Positions 1 through 12,432 of a DNA stretch of 64,000 nt are shown piece after piece; the first letter of the stretch is position 1, and every line of letters begins with the position of its first letter. The translations under genes were made by a program, and so were the position numbers. Origin of the DNA: Homalodisca vitripennis (lineage: Eukaryota > Arthropoda > Insecta > Hemiptera > Cicadellidae); NCBI RefSeq assembly GCF_021130785.1, contig NC_060212.1:148205501-148269500 (forward strand). Direction: 5' to 3'. A model generated the notes under the pieces. The model searched no databases. It saw only the letters and a program-made list of their open reading frames with translations, and had not been told where the DNA came from.

Positions 1-3000
1 TCTTACACATTTTTCTATAATTCTTAAGGATGTAGGTTACTAAAGAGTTCCCAGAAAAGTACTACGTTTATAAAAGTATAAAATTACTTTGCAGGAATAT
101 GATCTCAATCGTTTATTGAGACCCTTAACTCTTGTCAATGTTATCTCCAACTAAAAGTTTCAATATTGTAATTTAATACTTCCTAAAGATTTCGCATGGT
201 ATGAAATTTCAAATCACAAAATGATCACCGTGGATAATCTTCAAATTTCTCAACTTATGATATTAAGTTCTATAAATTATAGGATTTTAATTATATACCA
301 CATATGAACAAAGGAGAACAGATGTACAAAAATAACTACTCTAAGTTTTAGAACTATTTCTATACATTTTTACTTCTTTATGTAATATTTTTAAAGTTTC
401 AGGATGAAGGATTCCCGAATATGCCAAACTAATGCCTCAATATATAAAAACAAGTTATTAATCGTATATTGTTTACATGGAACAAGTTAATAACCATCAA
501 CTAAAAAAATTTAAAGTTATAGTAAAATATTATGCGCTGTAGCATCGTGCCAGATAAAACTAGAGAATCAGTTTAGATTAGTAAATTAGATTCTCGAACC
601 ATTAAAAACTTAAATCAATATAGTTTAAAATGCCTTGATGGGATGTGAAATTGACTTGATCCAGTGATTTTTAATATATTTAGTTTCAGGCAGAGGTATT
701 CAACGTTAAATAACCAAATGTAATAAAAACACCTATGCTAAATTTCCGAAGATAATATGTTACGTTCACGAGTTTTAATTTTTAAAGCCAAATTTTACAC
801 AGAGAATGCCGATTATATCTAACGTATGGTAATTATACATGCAAATGGAAAAGGGTTGCTGATAACATATACAATTACCAGTATCAAGTTAACACAACGA
901 TCCTGGATTATTTGCAATCTGCAATGAGGTTAAGATGGAGTTACCGAAAAAAAATCGTTTTATTAACTCTACTACGTTAAAAATTCGAGATATATATCAT
1001 TTTGAGCCTAAAATGAGTAGGTACTAAAAAGTAGTCCATTCCAAACGATGTGAGTAATAGTGACAAATATCAATACCAATCTTAAGCAAGTATGTTAACG
1101 AAGCCGGAGAAGCTGGCGCATTCAGCACTCAATTCTACTTGGTTGGTGAATGTGATACGTTCTCAACGTTGAAGTATATTTGTTAGATAAAGAGATATTT
1201 ACTGGAAAGGGAGGTGCATTCCACCAGTCATTCTTTAAATAGAGAACCGTACAAGGTTTGATACCAATAAGGTATATTTACGCTAGCTAAACACGTTGTG
1301 TAACAGTGTTTGTGTGATGTAGGTACTTTGGATTGATGTCAAACGAGTTATTAATAGAGAAATGAAACGAGGAACTTATATTGATGTCCCTTACGCTTCT
1401 ATTGGTTACACGTATAACTGGTCTACATGTAATTGTATAAGTATATAGCGGGTAAACATATCATAACACTGGTGAATTTAAACGCCAGTTCTTGCAGCAC
1501 GCCTCGAACAAAATTTTTCACGAAGTAGAAGTGTAAGTATTTGAGTAAATATTGGTTCTTGGATGTAAGGTAAGGCAGGTATCATTTATATTCTAATTAA
1601 AGACAATTATAACTTACAATGTATACCTTGGTATGGATAAGGAAACTATGAATGAACATTATTATAGGAGCAGTAATATGGGGTCTTATGAAATTCTGTC
1701 TTACCATGAAATGTCTTAATTTATTTATCTTTAATTATAAGTTTTTATACTTACACATTTGTTTATTCATACTAATAGTCTCTTAAATTCCTATTATACA
1801 GTGCCCATAGTAAACATAAATACACATTTCGGTATACTAGAAAATATATAAGAGCATTGATAAAAGTTTACATATGCATGTTTATAGAGTTTCAAAAGTA
1901 TTTGCTTGAAATGATACCCTGATATAACCGTGCATCAGTCGTGTTGTAACTGATGCGAGCTGTTGTGGGAAACCTGACAAATAAAAGCGATCTAATTTAC
2001 TTTGAAGACAGTTTAAGCCGTTTCAAATCGCATCACATTTGTCCAGGAAGTCTCTCAACATCCGAGAAATCCTGGAGGAAACTTGAGCATCTCTAATGTT
2101 TCCTTGTATTATTGGGATAAAATTGCCTTTCTACTCAATATTACTTTCTGCTCTGTATTTTACTATTTGCAACTAAATGAGGTCTAAGTGTAATCAAAAT
2201 TAAATATTAATCAGCTTATATTTCATAATAAGAATAGTTCCTAAATGTTCCGTTGTGTAATGGGGTGATTTATTTTCTATATTTACTGAAAATGAATATA
2301 TATATATATATTGCAAAAACTAAACAAGTGTTCAAGAGTGATTTATACGGAGGATTTTTTTAAAATATATTGCTAATCGTAACTTTGGTTAACAAGTCGA
2401 CTAAAAAATAATGCCGCATGTTGTATTTTAACAATATAACATATCAAAATTTACATACTTCGCTAAGAAAGCATTTAGTAATGATTAATATATATGACAA
2501 AACAGCTTCGTGTAGAAGCAATTTTTATATCCACCGTCCTTTTATATTTGGTTTTTGACTTAATAAGGGATACAAAATTATACAATGTTTTAAATTATAA
2601 GAGATCTTATATTCAAAATATAAACTTGTTATGTCGTCTAAAAATAAAATCAACAACGGGTTTCTTCTCCTTACTATCTCTACTTTAAACGCTTTTTAAT
2701 TTGTAAAATAATGAAAATTGTTTATGTAATATTGACTATAACGTTTTAAAATGAATGAAAAAACTGTGCAGTAAATACGGTTTACTGCGTGAATGGTCGT
2801 ATCATATTCTTACATTATTAATTCAATAGTTGTTCACACAATTGAACTATTATGAGTCATTAATTGCTCTTAAAATTACCAGTGTTGTGTCAATTTAAAA
2901 CATAACATGTACATTAGTACAAAGAAACTTACATTTCTGAAATATTGATGATGGTTTTGTTATTAACTATTATTTTAATGGTAAATGGGATAACCGGATA

Positions 3001-3429
3001 TCGAGTATTAATTTCGAAATTAAGATAGAAATACTCTACTGCCGGATTTTTATATGTTAACAAAATATAATTATTACGTTTTTCTATTTTTTTCTAAAAC
3101 AACCCTTTTCAATAATATAAGCTATTATTTATCATTATTTAAAAATTATACTGAATAGGATTAGTATAAACTAGTTTTTTTGTTCTTTTTTGTAATATTT
3201 AAATTGCTTAACTCCTGGATTTATATGTAACTATCAATTAAATAATATTCCGTCGTCAACCCAACTTTTGCACGTCAATTATGGGGTTCGGAACCTCTGT
3301 CACATTATCAAACCATATCGTCAAGAAGTTAAAAACCGAACACGTCACCAAGGTAAATAACAATACGTAAATAAATAAGCCAACGGAAACACTCACAAAT
3401 GTAAAAATTGGATTATAATTCGGATTATA

Positions 3430-3653
3430 ATAGACATTTTAGACACTTTGGACCAAAACAAATATAATGCTCTGCCCACTGCAATAAAAAACCCCAGCCT
3501 CTTAAAATATAAGAAAAGTGTTACAGGCATATTTTATTGATAACTTTACTCGTAATTTTGTACACTTTGACAGGAGTTGTCATGAAAAGCAGAGTTTTTA
3601 CTTTGATAAACGCTTGACCAATAAAGACAGTTTTATTTATTTATTTTATTATA
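3430..3653. mobile_element. Copy-1-specific short insertion, possibly SINE-like
   Basis: Copies 2 and 3 pass directly from the upstream ATTATA to the downstream sequence. Copy 1 has about 224 extra bases between two ATTATA hexamers (3424-3429 and 3648-3653). The right end is an AATAAAG followed by a T/A-rich TTTATT-type tail. A flanking direct repeat plus a retroposon-like tail suggests a short non-autonomous insertion. I do not recognise the family and see no coding capacity. Confidence 0.45.
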
Positions 3654-3725
3654 TGTATTTATTTATTATATGGCCGCCCATGAATAGCAAATAAATATAT
3701 TATGCACATATTTTGATGCGGGCAG

Positions 3726-3896
3726 TATTGTACTCCTCACTTATTCGTGGATTGCCAGCTGCACTTGTCATATGATCTGGACAGGCTGTTAGAAGCTTTC
3801 GTAAAATCAACTCGTAACTTACTTAGTGAGAGCCCGTGGGCAGTGACAAATGACCTTGACCTCTACATGGACAAGTGCACAGTTTTTCCTACTCAA
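3726..3896 (+). CDS. Candidate internal exon of an unidentified gene (57 codons, copy 1)
   Basis: A 171-nt GC-richer island in AT-rich DNA, read in phase 0 throughout: a GCAG acceptor-like end, then a frame opening YCTPHLFVDCQLH and continuing with LDRLLEAFVKSTRNLL and an ESPWAV segment to VFPTQ. It is followed by GTATAG as a possible donor. There is no stop in frame, and the length is a multiple of three. The product looks soluble, mixed helical and amphipathic; I do not recognise the family. The same frame is intact in copy 3 and broken in copy 2. The minus strand is less open here. It could be a chance open frame, but composition, splice-like borders and conservation favour an exon. Confidence 0.5.
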
Positions 3897-4049
3897 GTAT
3901 AGAAACAGAGATATAATTTAAATAAATAAAATTTACACAAGTTCTAAAACTTACCAATTATTGTTAAAAACCTATTTAATATATAGTTTACTTATTGACA
4001 TCTGAGTTGCTTCTGTAGTATATATTTGTATATTTTCTTTTAAAGTCCT

Positions 4050-4158
4050 TAAGATGTCAAGGAGCTCATACATGTTTCAAAACGTAACAAAGTTTCTCCT
4101 CCCAAACCTCAAGCCGCACTTGAGGAAAGTAAAGTTTTCGGTTTAGGCAGGTGCTCTT
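4050..4158 (-). pseudogene. Truncated remnant of the minus-strand open frame (copy 1)
   Basis: Reverse-strand remnant of the frame best preserved at 40939-40514. The segment reading LNRKLYFPQVRLE is recognisable, then a 1-nt difference shifts the frame. The upstream (right) part is missing because copy 1 is deleted at the hairpin at 4161-4199. A plus-strand reading of the same bases is also partly open, so strand is uncertain from this copy alone. Confidence 0.35.
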
Positions 4159-4160
4159 TA

Positions 4161-4199
4161 ATAGTAATAGTACCTTACATTGTAAGGTACTATTACTAT
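4161..4199. repeat. Near-perfect hairpin at a deletion junction
   Basis: Two 19-nt perfectly complementary arms (4161-4179 and 4181-4199) are separated by a single T. The right arm continues smoothly into sequence also present in copy 3 at about 43346. The sequence left of the hairpin matches copy 3 up to about 40606. The hairpin therefore sits exactly where copy 1 lacks about 2.7 kb, and its left arm is an inverted duplicate of the sequence just right of the break. Confidence 0.9.
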
Positions 4200-5884
4200 T
4201 TACTATATTACACTAGAAATACCTATATAAATAAAAAAATACAAAAGTCATATTTATAAAATGTATAAAATAATCAAAGGCTGTCACAGTGCAACGTAAC
4301 CTAACTGTATTATATTATAAATATTTAAAGAAAATGTACATCAGTGTTAGATGTAAAATTTATACATAACTTAATGGTTCTTTTCGAATAGCGTGATTTT
4401 TATTGCAGTAGTATTTTAATTCCAATAAAAATTTTTCAGGTTATTTAAATTTATTAACATTCAAATTTCGCTTTTTTAAATAATAGTAGAAGCTTAATGT
4501 ATAAGTCGCTCTTGGTGGAAGAATGGAATGCGATCTTTATCAAAATGCACGCTTTCATCTTTGTTTTATTACTTAAACAACAAATTCGAAAGAAGTGAAT
4601 TAGAATATTTGAAAATGTTATCTTCAGATTAGGAATTCTGAAAGAGATAAGAAAATAATGAAAATTCAATTATACCTGCTATTTCTTTTATTAAGACATC
4701 AGAGGTTAGTGAAACTGTGAGTAGACCGCGCTTGTAGGAGTAATTCGTGTTTCAATTAATGACATTTGCAATTTTGCCTCTTATGTATAAGTTAAATCAG
4801 AAAATATTAATGTTACACAACATTTTAAATTTGGAAACTTCTTTCAGTTTTTATGCTTACAACAATATCAAAATTCTTTCTTTCCATCTTTTCAAAAGGA
4901 GTAGAATGCTAAATGTTTTTGTAAGGCAGTGTTAGGAAGCTCTTCCAAGTTCATAAACACTTTATTTAATAAGTTCTTATATTACTGTTTATTTAGGAAG
5001 GCATAATCACTAATTAAAGTAGGTTTTCAAAGTGCCTTCCATTTTCGTAAAGCGATATCTGTACTATTCATTCTTACCTCAGTGCCAAAAAAGTATAGTT
5101 ATACATGAAAGCACACGAGTAACTTAGTTATCTGTTTAGATTTCTTACACAAACAGTCCTTAACACAAACTTTTAGTGGTAAATGCTATTAAGATATTAG
5201 TATACAATATAGTTCTGTGTTGAAATGATTAGATTGGGTATTCCAGTATTTACTAATGGTAATTGGAACGGAGTAGATGTCAGCGACAATCCCATCCCAT
5301 TGAATATTTGAAGGAATTATAGTAAAGCCAGATGGCGTGCAGTGCAGCATTTGTATTAGCCAAAGTTCCATCAGTTTTCCTGATAAGGTAAAAGATACTT
5401 TCTTAATTTTGTATATAACTGACGTTAACTGTTCTAAAGATAAATATCAATGTGTACATATTTCAAAATGCTTACGTAATCTAAATCAGTAAATGACATA
5501 ACATGCTTTACGAAAGAACAAAAATTATTACTATAAATGCAAATTATTTTAAATACATATGCATATGAATACATATAATATATTTCATACATATTATATA
5601 CTAATAATGTATATGATAAATAATTTCAATGTTAAAAAATAAAAATCTAAACAGTCGGTTTACAATTTTGAAATTTGTCAGAATTTTGGAAATTTGACTC
5701 TTAGTACTCGGTTTTGAGAATTCAAATAGATCCTATTTCTAAGTGTCAAATAACGGTGAGATATAATTTTATCAAACTCAAAACCTAAACATAAAACCTT
5801 TAGCGATGGAATTACCACATGAAAAAAGTAATTTAACAAAAGCGCATTTTTATATAAAATACATATAACTGACTGGTGCGACAG

Positions 5885-6060
5885 GATTAAGTTCAAGACT
5901 ATTGAGATTCAAACCAAGGTTACTGCAGAGAACCTTGAGCACTATATACTGCATTTGCGACATGTTTGTAGTCTCATAGACCATAAAAATCCGGAGATAA
6001 AATCAAGGACAAAATTAAATAATAAGATAAACCAAGAGTCAAAAATGTCAATTAATGTCT
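5885..6060 (+). CDS. Weak candidate exon, copy 1
   Basis: After a GCGACAG acceptor-like end the frame reads on without a stop to a GTTAGT donor-like hexamer. It includes QTKVTAENLEHYILHLRHV and a KNPEIKS segment. Counterparts begin at 26077 and 45035. Both carry small indels near the lysine-rich end that introduce stops, so only copy 1 is open. The minus strand is also open in copy 2 (26233-26042). I do not recognise a family; a chance open frame is a real alternative. Confidence 0.3.
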
Positions 6061-6513
6061 GTTAGTGAACATGCGACCAGTGTTATGTAGTATTTTTGAT
6101 TCTGCTCAGTGAATTTGCTTTAGTTAATTTTCACATACTATGTTTTGTTAAATCTGTGTTAAGCTTATCGTCCAAATTTTATGCGTGTCTAATTTTATGC
6201 CTAGAAAGAGGTTTTTTACCTGAAGATGAGAAGACAATTCATTCCACAAAAGGTACTAATATATTTATGAAACTTATAGCGATGGTAAGGTTCCGAAATT
6301 CTATTATCCTTTCATGCCATCATCGTTATTAACAAACTTTTTACAAAGAATGTAGTTTTCTGTTGCGATTAAAGAGTATTGGTATTTTGATACTTATGTA
6401 TTTACAATTTCACTTCAAAATGACTTGCATTTATTACTTAATAATAAATGTATTAGTCTTGATTTGAAAATGCAAATGTACAGAGTAAATCTGAAATTAT
6501 GAAACGAAAAAAT

Positions 6514-6727
6514 TTGAAGCTAACACAAGAGGATAATTTAATAACTCAAATCACGTACAATGTTACTGAACATTCACTGAGGTATAAAGAACTTTATCTG
6601 CTCTGCAGTTCCAAACTGGAAAGTTAGTACAACTATTGGAACTCTGGCACGGCATAGTTACTATAACATGTCGGCAGCTGCGTCTGTCGTTTAAATTCTC
6701 TTTCCATTTCAATAAATATGGTTTAAT
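6514..6727. other. 214-bp block identical in three copies (copy 1)
   Basis: Every base from 6514 to 6727 matches 26699-26912 and 45664-45877, while flanking sequence differs by scattered substitutions and indels. The block contains an acceptor-like CTGCTCTGCAG, an AATAAA at 6711 and a plus-strand open frame listed separately. Confidence 0.88.
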
Positions 6728-6731
6728 TTAG
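6609..6731 (+). CDS. Candidate terminal exon, 40 codons (copy 1)
   Basis: The frame starts directly after a strong acceptor-like TATCTGCTCTGCAG and reads FQTGKLVQLLELWHGIV, then a TCRQLRLSF segment, ending LI and TAG. An AATAAA hexamer lies inside the last codons, which would be early for a polyadenylation signal. The coding block is identical in copies 2 and 3 except one base before the stop in copy 2. A second overlapping frame (6499-6627) is also open in copies 1 and 3. The family is not recognised. Confidence 0.38.
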   Translation, partial: FQTGKLVQLLELWHGIVTITCRQLRLSFKFSFHFNKYGLI

Positions 6732-7918
6732 TTTAATAATTCGTTGGTTTTTACATCCATTTAATTCAAAAGTTGAGCGGACCTAATGTTAAGGTAAAAA
6801 TAATGCTTTTAAATGAAAACACCGAGGCTAATTATATGTATATCTTCTGGAGGTTATGTTACCATTATTGGATTCAGTCTACTCATTTCTTGAACTAAAC
6901 ATCTGTGACGATAAAAGACTAAAATAATAAATACACCTGCATAATATAATTAAATTATTATAAACAACATAATATATCATGGTAAATTTTGAGTATTAAT
7001 ATATTTACTCTACCCCAAAGTTTTATGAGAAACATTCCTAAAAGCATAGTTTATAATTAAAATAATATTATTATTCATTATTTGAAACCTTGTTAAAATA
7101 GAATAGTTGAGTTTGAAAATATAAAACATTTTTTGGAATAAAACATCTGGGTTACTTGACACTTTAGAGTTAAGTTAGTTCTTTATATGGTATATGTAAC
7201 TGTATACATTGCAATTGTCCAGAATAAGTAAGGCTGTACGTTTAATTTTGTCCTTGAACCTCAATATATAATACATTTAAGAAATTAATCTTTGGAATAT
7301 CATATTATATATTATAATTCTTTTAATTCATAACTGGAACGTCTTCCATATCATGCCATAAAATGCTATGAACAAACATGTTGACGTATCGTTTAGGAGA
7401 GTGCACAGTGACATTAGTCTTATGTGATTGTTTTGCAGATTGGTAACAAAAATTAATTCCCAATTTCTGTATGATTGAACTTCAGTTAAATATCAGGAAG
7501 TAATAAAAAAATTGCCTGTTATTTTGCAGATGTGCTTATGTTAAATTAAAGCTGTATAAAAGTAACATCGAAATTTTGTTTCCTACTTTTGGGTTTAACC
7601 TCACTGATATTATTGGTCATAGATATTTTGAAATCTGAGAAACTGCTAAACCAAGCAATGCTTGATTCGCATTAATGCCTACATTGAAATTAGCTTCTCC
7701 CTAATTTCTTAACTTCGTTATAATCTTTTATATCTTGCAAAATTAAAGGTTTCGGCTGCTCTTATTTTAAATTCAATAATTATTGATTATTTTAATAGCT
7801 TTGAGTTGATTCTCACTTCAAAAGGGCTTATAAATATAAAAGTATTCTCGGTGGAATATTTAAAATTAGGCCCTTTAACAAAGGGTTCGCTTTCAACTTT
7901 GTTTCATTACTTCCTCAG

Positions 7919-7969
7919 AGAGCTGAAAGGGTTGAATTTGAAAAGCTAAAATACTTAGTTCAGGCAAAG
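7919..7969 (+). pseudogene. 51-nt exon-like island with mutated donor (copy 1)
   Basis: A strong acceptor-like tract (TTTGTTTCATTACTTCCTCAG) precedes 51 nt, exactly 17 codons, reading RAERVEFEKLKYLVQAK. This is a charged, helix-like segment. In copies 2 and 3 the next bases are GT; in copy 1 they are GA, which would abolish the donor. The sequence is otherwise the same in the three copies. It is too short to assign a family. Confidence 0.45.
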
Positions 7970-9282
7970 GATTCCCGTTAAGAAGTGATTTGGTTGTGGA
8001 TATAAAAATACCAAATTCGTTTTTCGTGGAAATATGTATTCCTACACAAAACGTAAAGAACTATTTACTGTCGATAGGTGTATTTTCAGTAGGAATACGA
8101 GTAACAAATAGAGTAAAATACTGTTTGAGAAATATACTTAAAGCGTTGTGCGTTTTCTTTTCAAAAAAACTAAGTTCAGACTCTTTAAAATTCTATTTAG
8201 TAAACTATAACCTAAAAGCAAGCAAAAATCATATACAAAACGGTCAATTATGATAATGTGTAATATATACGTAAAATTTCAATCACCTAAAAACATATTT
8301 TGTTTGAAATGCCTGAGGTTAGGTTTGTAACACAATTTGTATACTTTATTTAACAATTTTATTATTGGGGCCTTATATATTTGGGGAATAATAGCTACCA
8401 CTTAGAGTAGTAAAAAAAGCACTAAAAATTAGAGTAGTATAAACATGTAAATAGCTTTTATTGTTATAGTGTTGTAAATATCAGTTCGTTAGTAGTTTAA
8501 TGAGAAAACGAAATAACCAAAAGATATGATATGTTATCTTACGAAATAAAGAAACCTAAATTCGAATTGTCTAAGTCAAAAAGTTGATTTCAAGTAACTC
8601 TAGAGGATTTTTTGTTCCAGTGCATTGTAAAACCACGCACATATTTTTTCCACTTTCGCTCAATCGACAGTTTCGTTATAGTGTATTACTATCAACAAAT
8701 CTTTTGTATAACAAATTATTTATAAAGTGGCATTTAAGTTTAAAATGATTAGGAATATTTTACCATTTACATGCAAGACTCAAAATAACTATTGCTAGTC
8801 TTTAACGTAATCTAAGCCAATTAAACAGCATTTTACTCATCGACTCCATTACACGCCTCCATAGAGATTAAAAACTCAAACTCTGAAAATTGCTCATTGA
8901 GTTTTTTGTGTTGTTGGTAGAATACGGAAAAATACCAATCTTTACATTTAAATTAAATCAACAATAGATATGCGAGCTCTAAGCATATGAATAGAAGTGA
9001 TATGCTATGAAAATGTATTTTGTTGCATCAATGGATGTACTAATCCAAACCATTAGTATACGCTGTAAACAACTGTTCTTGTGACAATCATGTCTATAAT
9101 AGACTGAAGAGTTTCGATATTTGAAATAAATCCGCTCAAAAGTATCACTATCTAATTGAACTATTGATTTAAAATGTTTTACTAAATTGAAAGGATTTAA
9201 GTTTCAGATCAATATTTAAACTTAAAGAATAGTAATGTTAAAATAATGAACGGTTCATTTGTTTTCATTCAGAATGATGTAG

Positions 9283-9434
9283 GTTGCTACGACTAAAGAG
9301 AGCGAGGAAAACAAAATCAATCCAATTTCTGTTAAAGAGTGGTTTAAGTCGTTTGAAATCACATTGCATTTCTTTCTGAAAGTCTCTGAACATATGAATG
9401 TTCTTAGAACAGTATTTTCTCTATGTCTTCTCGG
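9283..9434 (+). CDS. Candidate exon, 50 codons (copy 1)
   Basis: Starting after GATGTAG, the frame reads VATTKESEENK, then ISVKEWFKSFEI and HFFLKVSEH, and ends CLLG before a GTATGT donor consensus. The better pyrimidine-tract AG at 9271-9272 would put stops in all three frames in this copy, so the acceptor is assigned to the later AG. The minus strand is also open here (9446-9255). The plus strand is preferred because of the donor and amino-acid composition. The family is not recognised. Confidence 0.4.
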
Positions 9435-11061
9435 GTATGTTTCCAACTATTAGCTTGTCAGGTTAAAATAGCCACCTGTTATATAACAATTTATATTATG
9501 CTGAACACTTTTACGGTTACAAAAAATTAATTTTACAGAAAATTCCCGTTAGATTTTCATGAACAATTGAAAACATTTATACACCATTTAAAGTTTCTTT
9601 CTTGTTTAAGAGGTACACATGCGAGAATTTTAATTAATAAAATAAATCTTGTTTGTTTTCAGATTGAATGTGTCCTAGGGACATCAAAAAAATCATGCAG
9701 AAAAGTAAATGTTACATCTCCTCAGCAGACAAATAGGGATTAAGGTAAAATTTTACCATCGTAAAAAAAAATTCACTTGTTCAAAAACCTTACTTGGTAG
9801 TTACCGGCCTGGTTACATATTTATTTATTCTGACATATTTAGCTGCTATATAGTTTAACTACTAGATTTATAAATACTCATTCTTGGCCAATTAACATAT
9901 TAAGAAAATGTATTAGTGAGATTCACTGTGTACTGAGGCTGCTGCTCAGATCTGTACTTCACTTATCTTTCACAAGCCAATTAGACCCGAGAAATAAAGA
10001 ATTCTTAATATCAAGAGTCTAAGACCATTATAACAATAAAACATATACAACTTTAGAAAAAATAATTAGTAAATATCGGTGAGTGCAATAAATATGTAAC
10101 ACTCCCAATATGTCCTAGTGCCTATCAACAAATCAAAATACGTAATACTTTTGACTTCATCTGTTTCATTGATCATATCATAGCAGACGAATTTATATTC
10201 AGTAAACTATGTACTTTCTAAATTTAATAACTCTTGGTTTTTAATTTTAAAAATAAAGTTATCTTAAGTTGATAAATTAATTTTAATTATAAATAAATTT
10301 CTTTTTAAACTTTTATTTTATGTTGTATCGAAGTGAAAAATCTACTTTATTGGTAAACGAAAAAGCAAGAACTAGATCCACCCTAGGCCCACGTGCACAA
10401 ACCATTGATCTTGAAACAGATTTCCCGAATAGAACAAGAGATTGGAAAATCTTCAAGTGACCATCAATTACTTTCAGTGTTTATTGGGCCTTTTAAAAAG
10501 GATATTCCAATGACATACCTGTTATTAGATGCTAAATCCCATGCAAAATGATAGATAACTGATAGTGTATAAATGTTTATTTACATTACATTTAAACTAA
10601 CATAATAGAACATGTTTCTATACGACTAATATAAATTTATTTAAGTTATTCAATATTATTTAGTTAAAATTATATCTGAGAATTAAATATGACCATTTCC
10701 AAACACTCAAATTGTATGCCTCTAGTATATTAATGTTTGTATTCACTTACACAAGGATTAAGTACATATATTTTCTAATTTGTAGTAAAAATAAAAATAG
10801 CCGGACTGTCGCAATACAAATAATGCACATCATGAAACTAAAGTACTACTATTCTATTCTATTCAAACTGTCAAAACATAGTTTTCTCTTTTAGACTAAA
10901 ATAATACACCAAGTGTCTATTTATATCAAATTATTTTAATCAGCCAACTTAGTTCAGAGGGACACTCGGTTTAACTCACGGGTGAGACCTAAGAAAGCAA
11001 TAATTAACAGGAAGATTAGACGTCTTTAAGGGGATAACGGCTTGATCCTGAGCGAACTAAC

Positions 11062-11152
11062 GGCACCTAGCGGCAATTCTATCAACTAAACGGCCCTGGA
11101 TAGCAACTCTAATGGCATCCAATTTCTCCAACAGCTCTCCCCCTGCTACTGT
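11062..11152 (-). other. Conserved GC-rich island open on both strands (copy 1)
   Basis: On the minus strand a GGCAG precedes 91 nt reading GGELLEKLDAIRVAIQGRL and then VDRIAARC, followed by GTTAGT. On the plus strand a good acceptor (TTTCTCCAACAG, ending 11134) leads into a different open frame with QALSLVPQLLQNTCP. The island is conserved in copies 1, 3 and 4; copy 2 (about 38030-38125) has indels. I cannot decide the strand or recognise the product. Confidence 0.4.
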
Positions 11153-11796
11153 CTGCCATTACAGGCTTTGTCTCTTGTGCCTCAGTTGTTACAGAATACA
11201 TGTCCACGAGTTGAACACCGCCTTACACAAATAGAAGCTACGAATACTGGTTTTCCCAAAAAGAAATGATTGAGATATTTAACAATAATTTAATGCACTC
11301 TCGCCAAATTATACATCTACTCATTAGAACTAGTTTATTAGATTTATTAAAAAGACATTACACAGCAATGACCATTAATTGCCCAAAAGATTATTGTACG
11401 TGCGTAGAAATAGAAGTTGAAACATGAAAAAAAAATTGGGGAGTAATACTTAAAAATTGTTTTATTTTAATCAATTACTCTATTTAGCCTTTGAATTTAA
11501 CAAACAGTAAGACATAATTAAGTGTAAATATAGAATGCAGCATATGTACCATTTGTGTATCTTCTGTCGTTATCTACTCGTCCTTTCTTTGAACACCAGC
11601 TAGGGATCTGGTATAAATAATACCATTTTACCCTAACCTTTACTCTGCATCACTTTTGGAACTGAGCATTCCTAATTTCTTCTTCTTTTTAAATATATAT
11701 TATAATTACCTGTATAATGCAGCAAAGTTGAACACCAAAATTATGTTTCACAAACACCTATCCTTTAACCGTTTAGCATTCATTCATTTAAAGAGT

Positions 11797-12264
11797 ACTA
11801 GCTGCACCCGCGGCTTCGCAAGCTTTTCGTAAGATTTACCCGCCATGACCACTTCCGGTCAAAGTGAATTATATATTTCCAACGGCGATTTTTATGTTTA
11901 TCCTTGTTGCTACGATCAAAACTTCTGTCAAATATGTATGTTTTTAGCCATTGTACACGTACATATACTTCATCATAAAGTGGTCTAACACTGAAGTTTT
12001 AAGCCTCAGCGAAAATGTATTTTAAGAAAAATATATATTATAACAAAGAGCATTCAAATGGTGTTTAATTATTTAACACACGTAATTCGCTTGTAATCAT
12101 AGCGAATTATAATGTGCAGGTGCTTCAAAAACATTTATCTTTTGCAGCGCTGCCTGATGGCGACTTATATCAATGGGCATAACATATAAACCTTCTCCGT
12201 GAAAAATACATGTACTTACAAATTTTCATATTGATCGGTCAAAAAAGTTCTGAGTTTATCAATG
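11797..12264 (+). repeat. Arthropod interspersed repeat (SINE/LINE-end type), copy 1
   Basis: It starts with ACTAGCTGCACCCGCGGC and TTCGC. It contains a CAGCGCTGCCTGATGGCGAC segment, then TATAAACCTTCTCC, then a TTTCATATTGATCGGTC segment and ends near GAGTTTATCAATG. This order of motifs is familiar from a dispersed repeat found in many arthropod genomes. The assignment is from memory of motif style, not a database match. No open frame of note. Confidence 0.5.
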
Positions 12265-12432
12265 TCGTATATTACTAGTCACTATAACGTATACATTAGA
12301 ATTTATTTGAAAATTTCAAAATCAATTATTTTAATCCCGTCCAAAAAACATATGGTTTTGTCTACATAGCTCTATTTTATTAACCCAAAACAAATAAAGT
12401 ATTTTGAGTGAGGAGACATCAAAGGTTTCTGC

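Noticed and set aside
2494..2688. 64-codon frame, partly repeated near 39470
   Set aside because: The counterpart has an extra base that destroys the frame, and the composition is that of the AT-rich background.
4454..4669. 71-codon minus-strand frame identical in copies 1 and 3 (43603-43818)
   Set aside because: Translation is low-complexity hydrophobic/lysine from AT-rich DNA, and identity is explained by recent duplication; no splice or homology support.
9255..9446. Minus-strand frame over the 152-nt island
   Set aside because: Plus strand has a GTATGT donor and better composition; the minus frame is probably its shadow, though not excluded.
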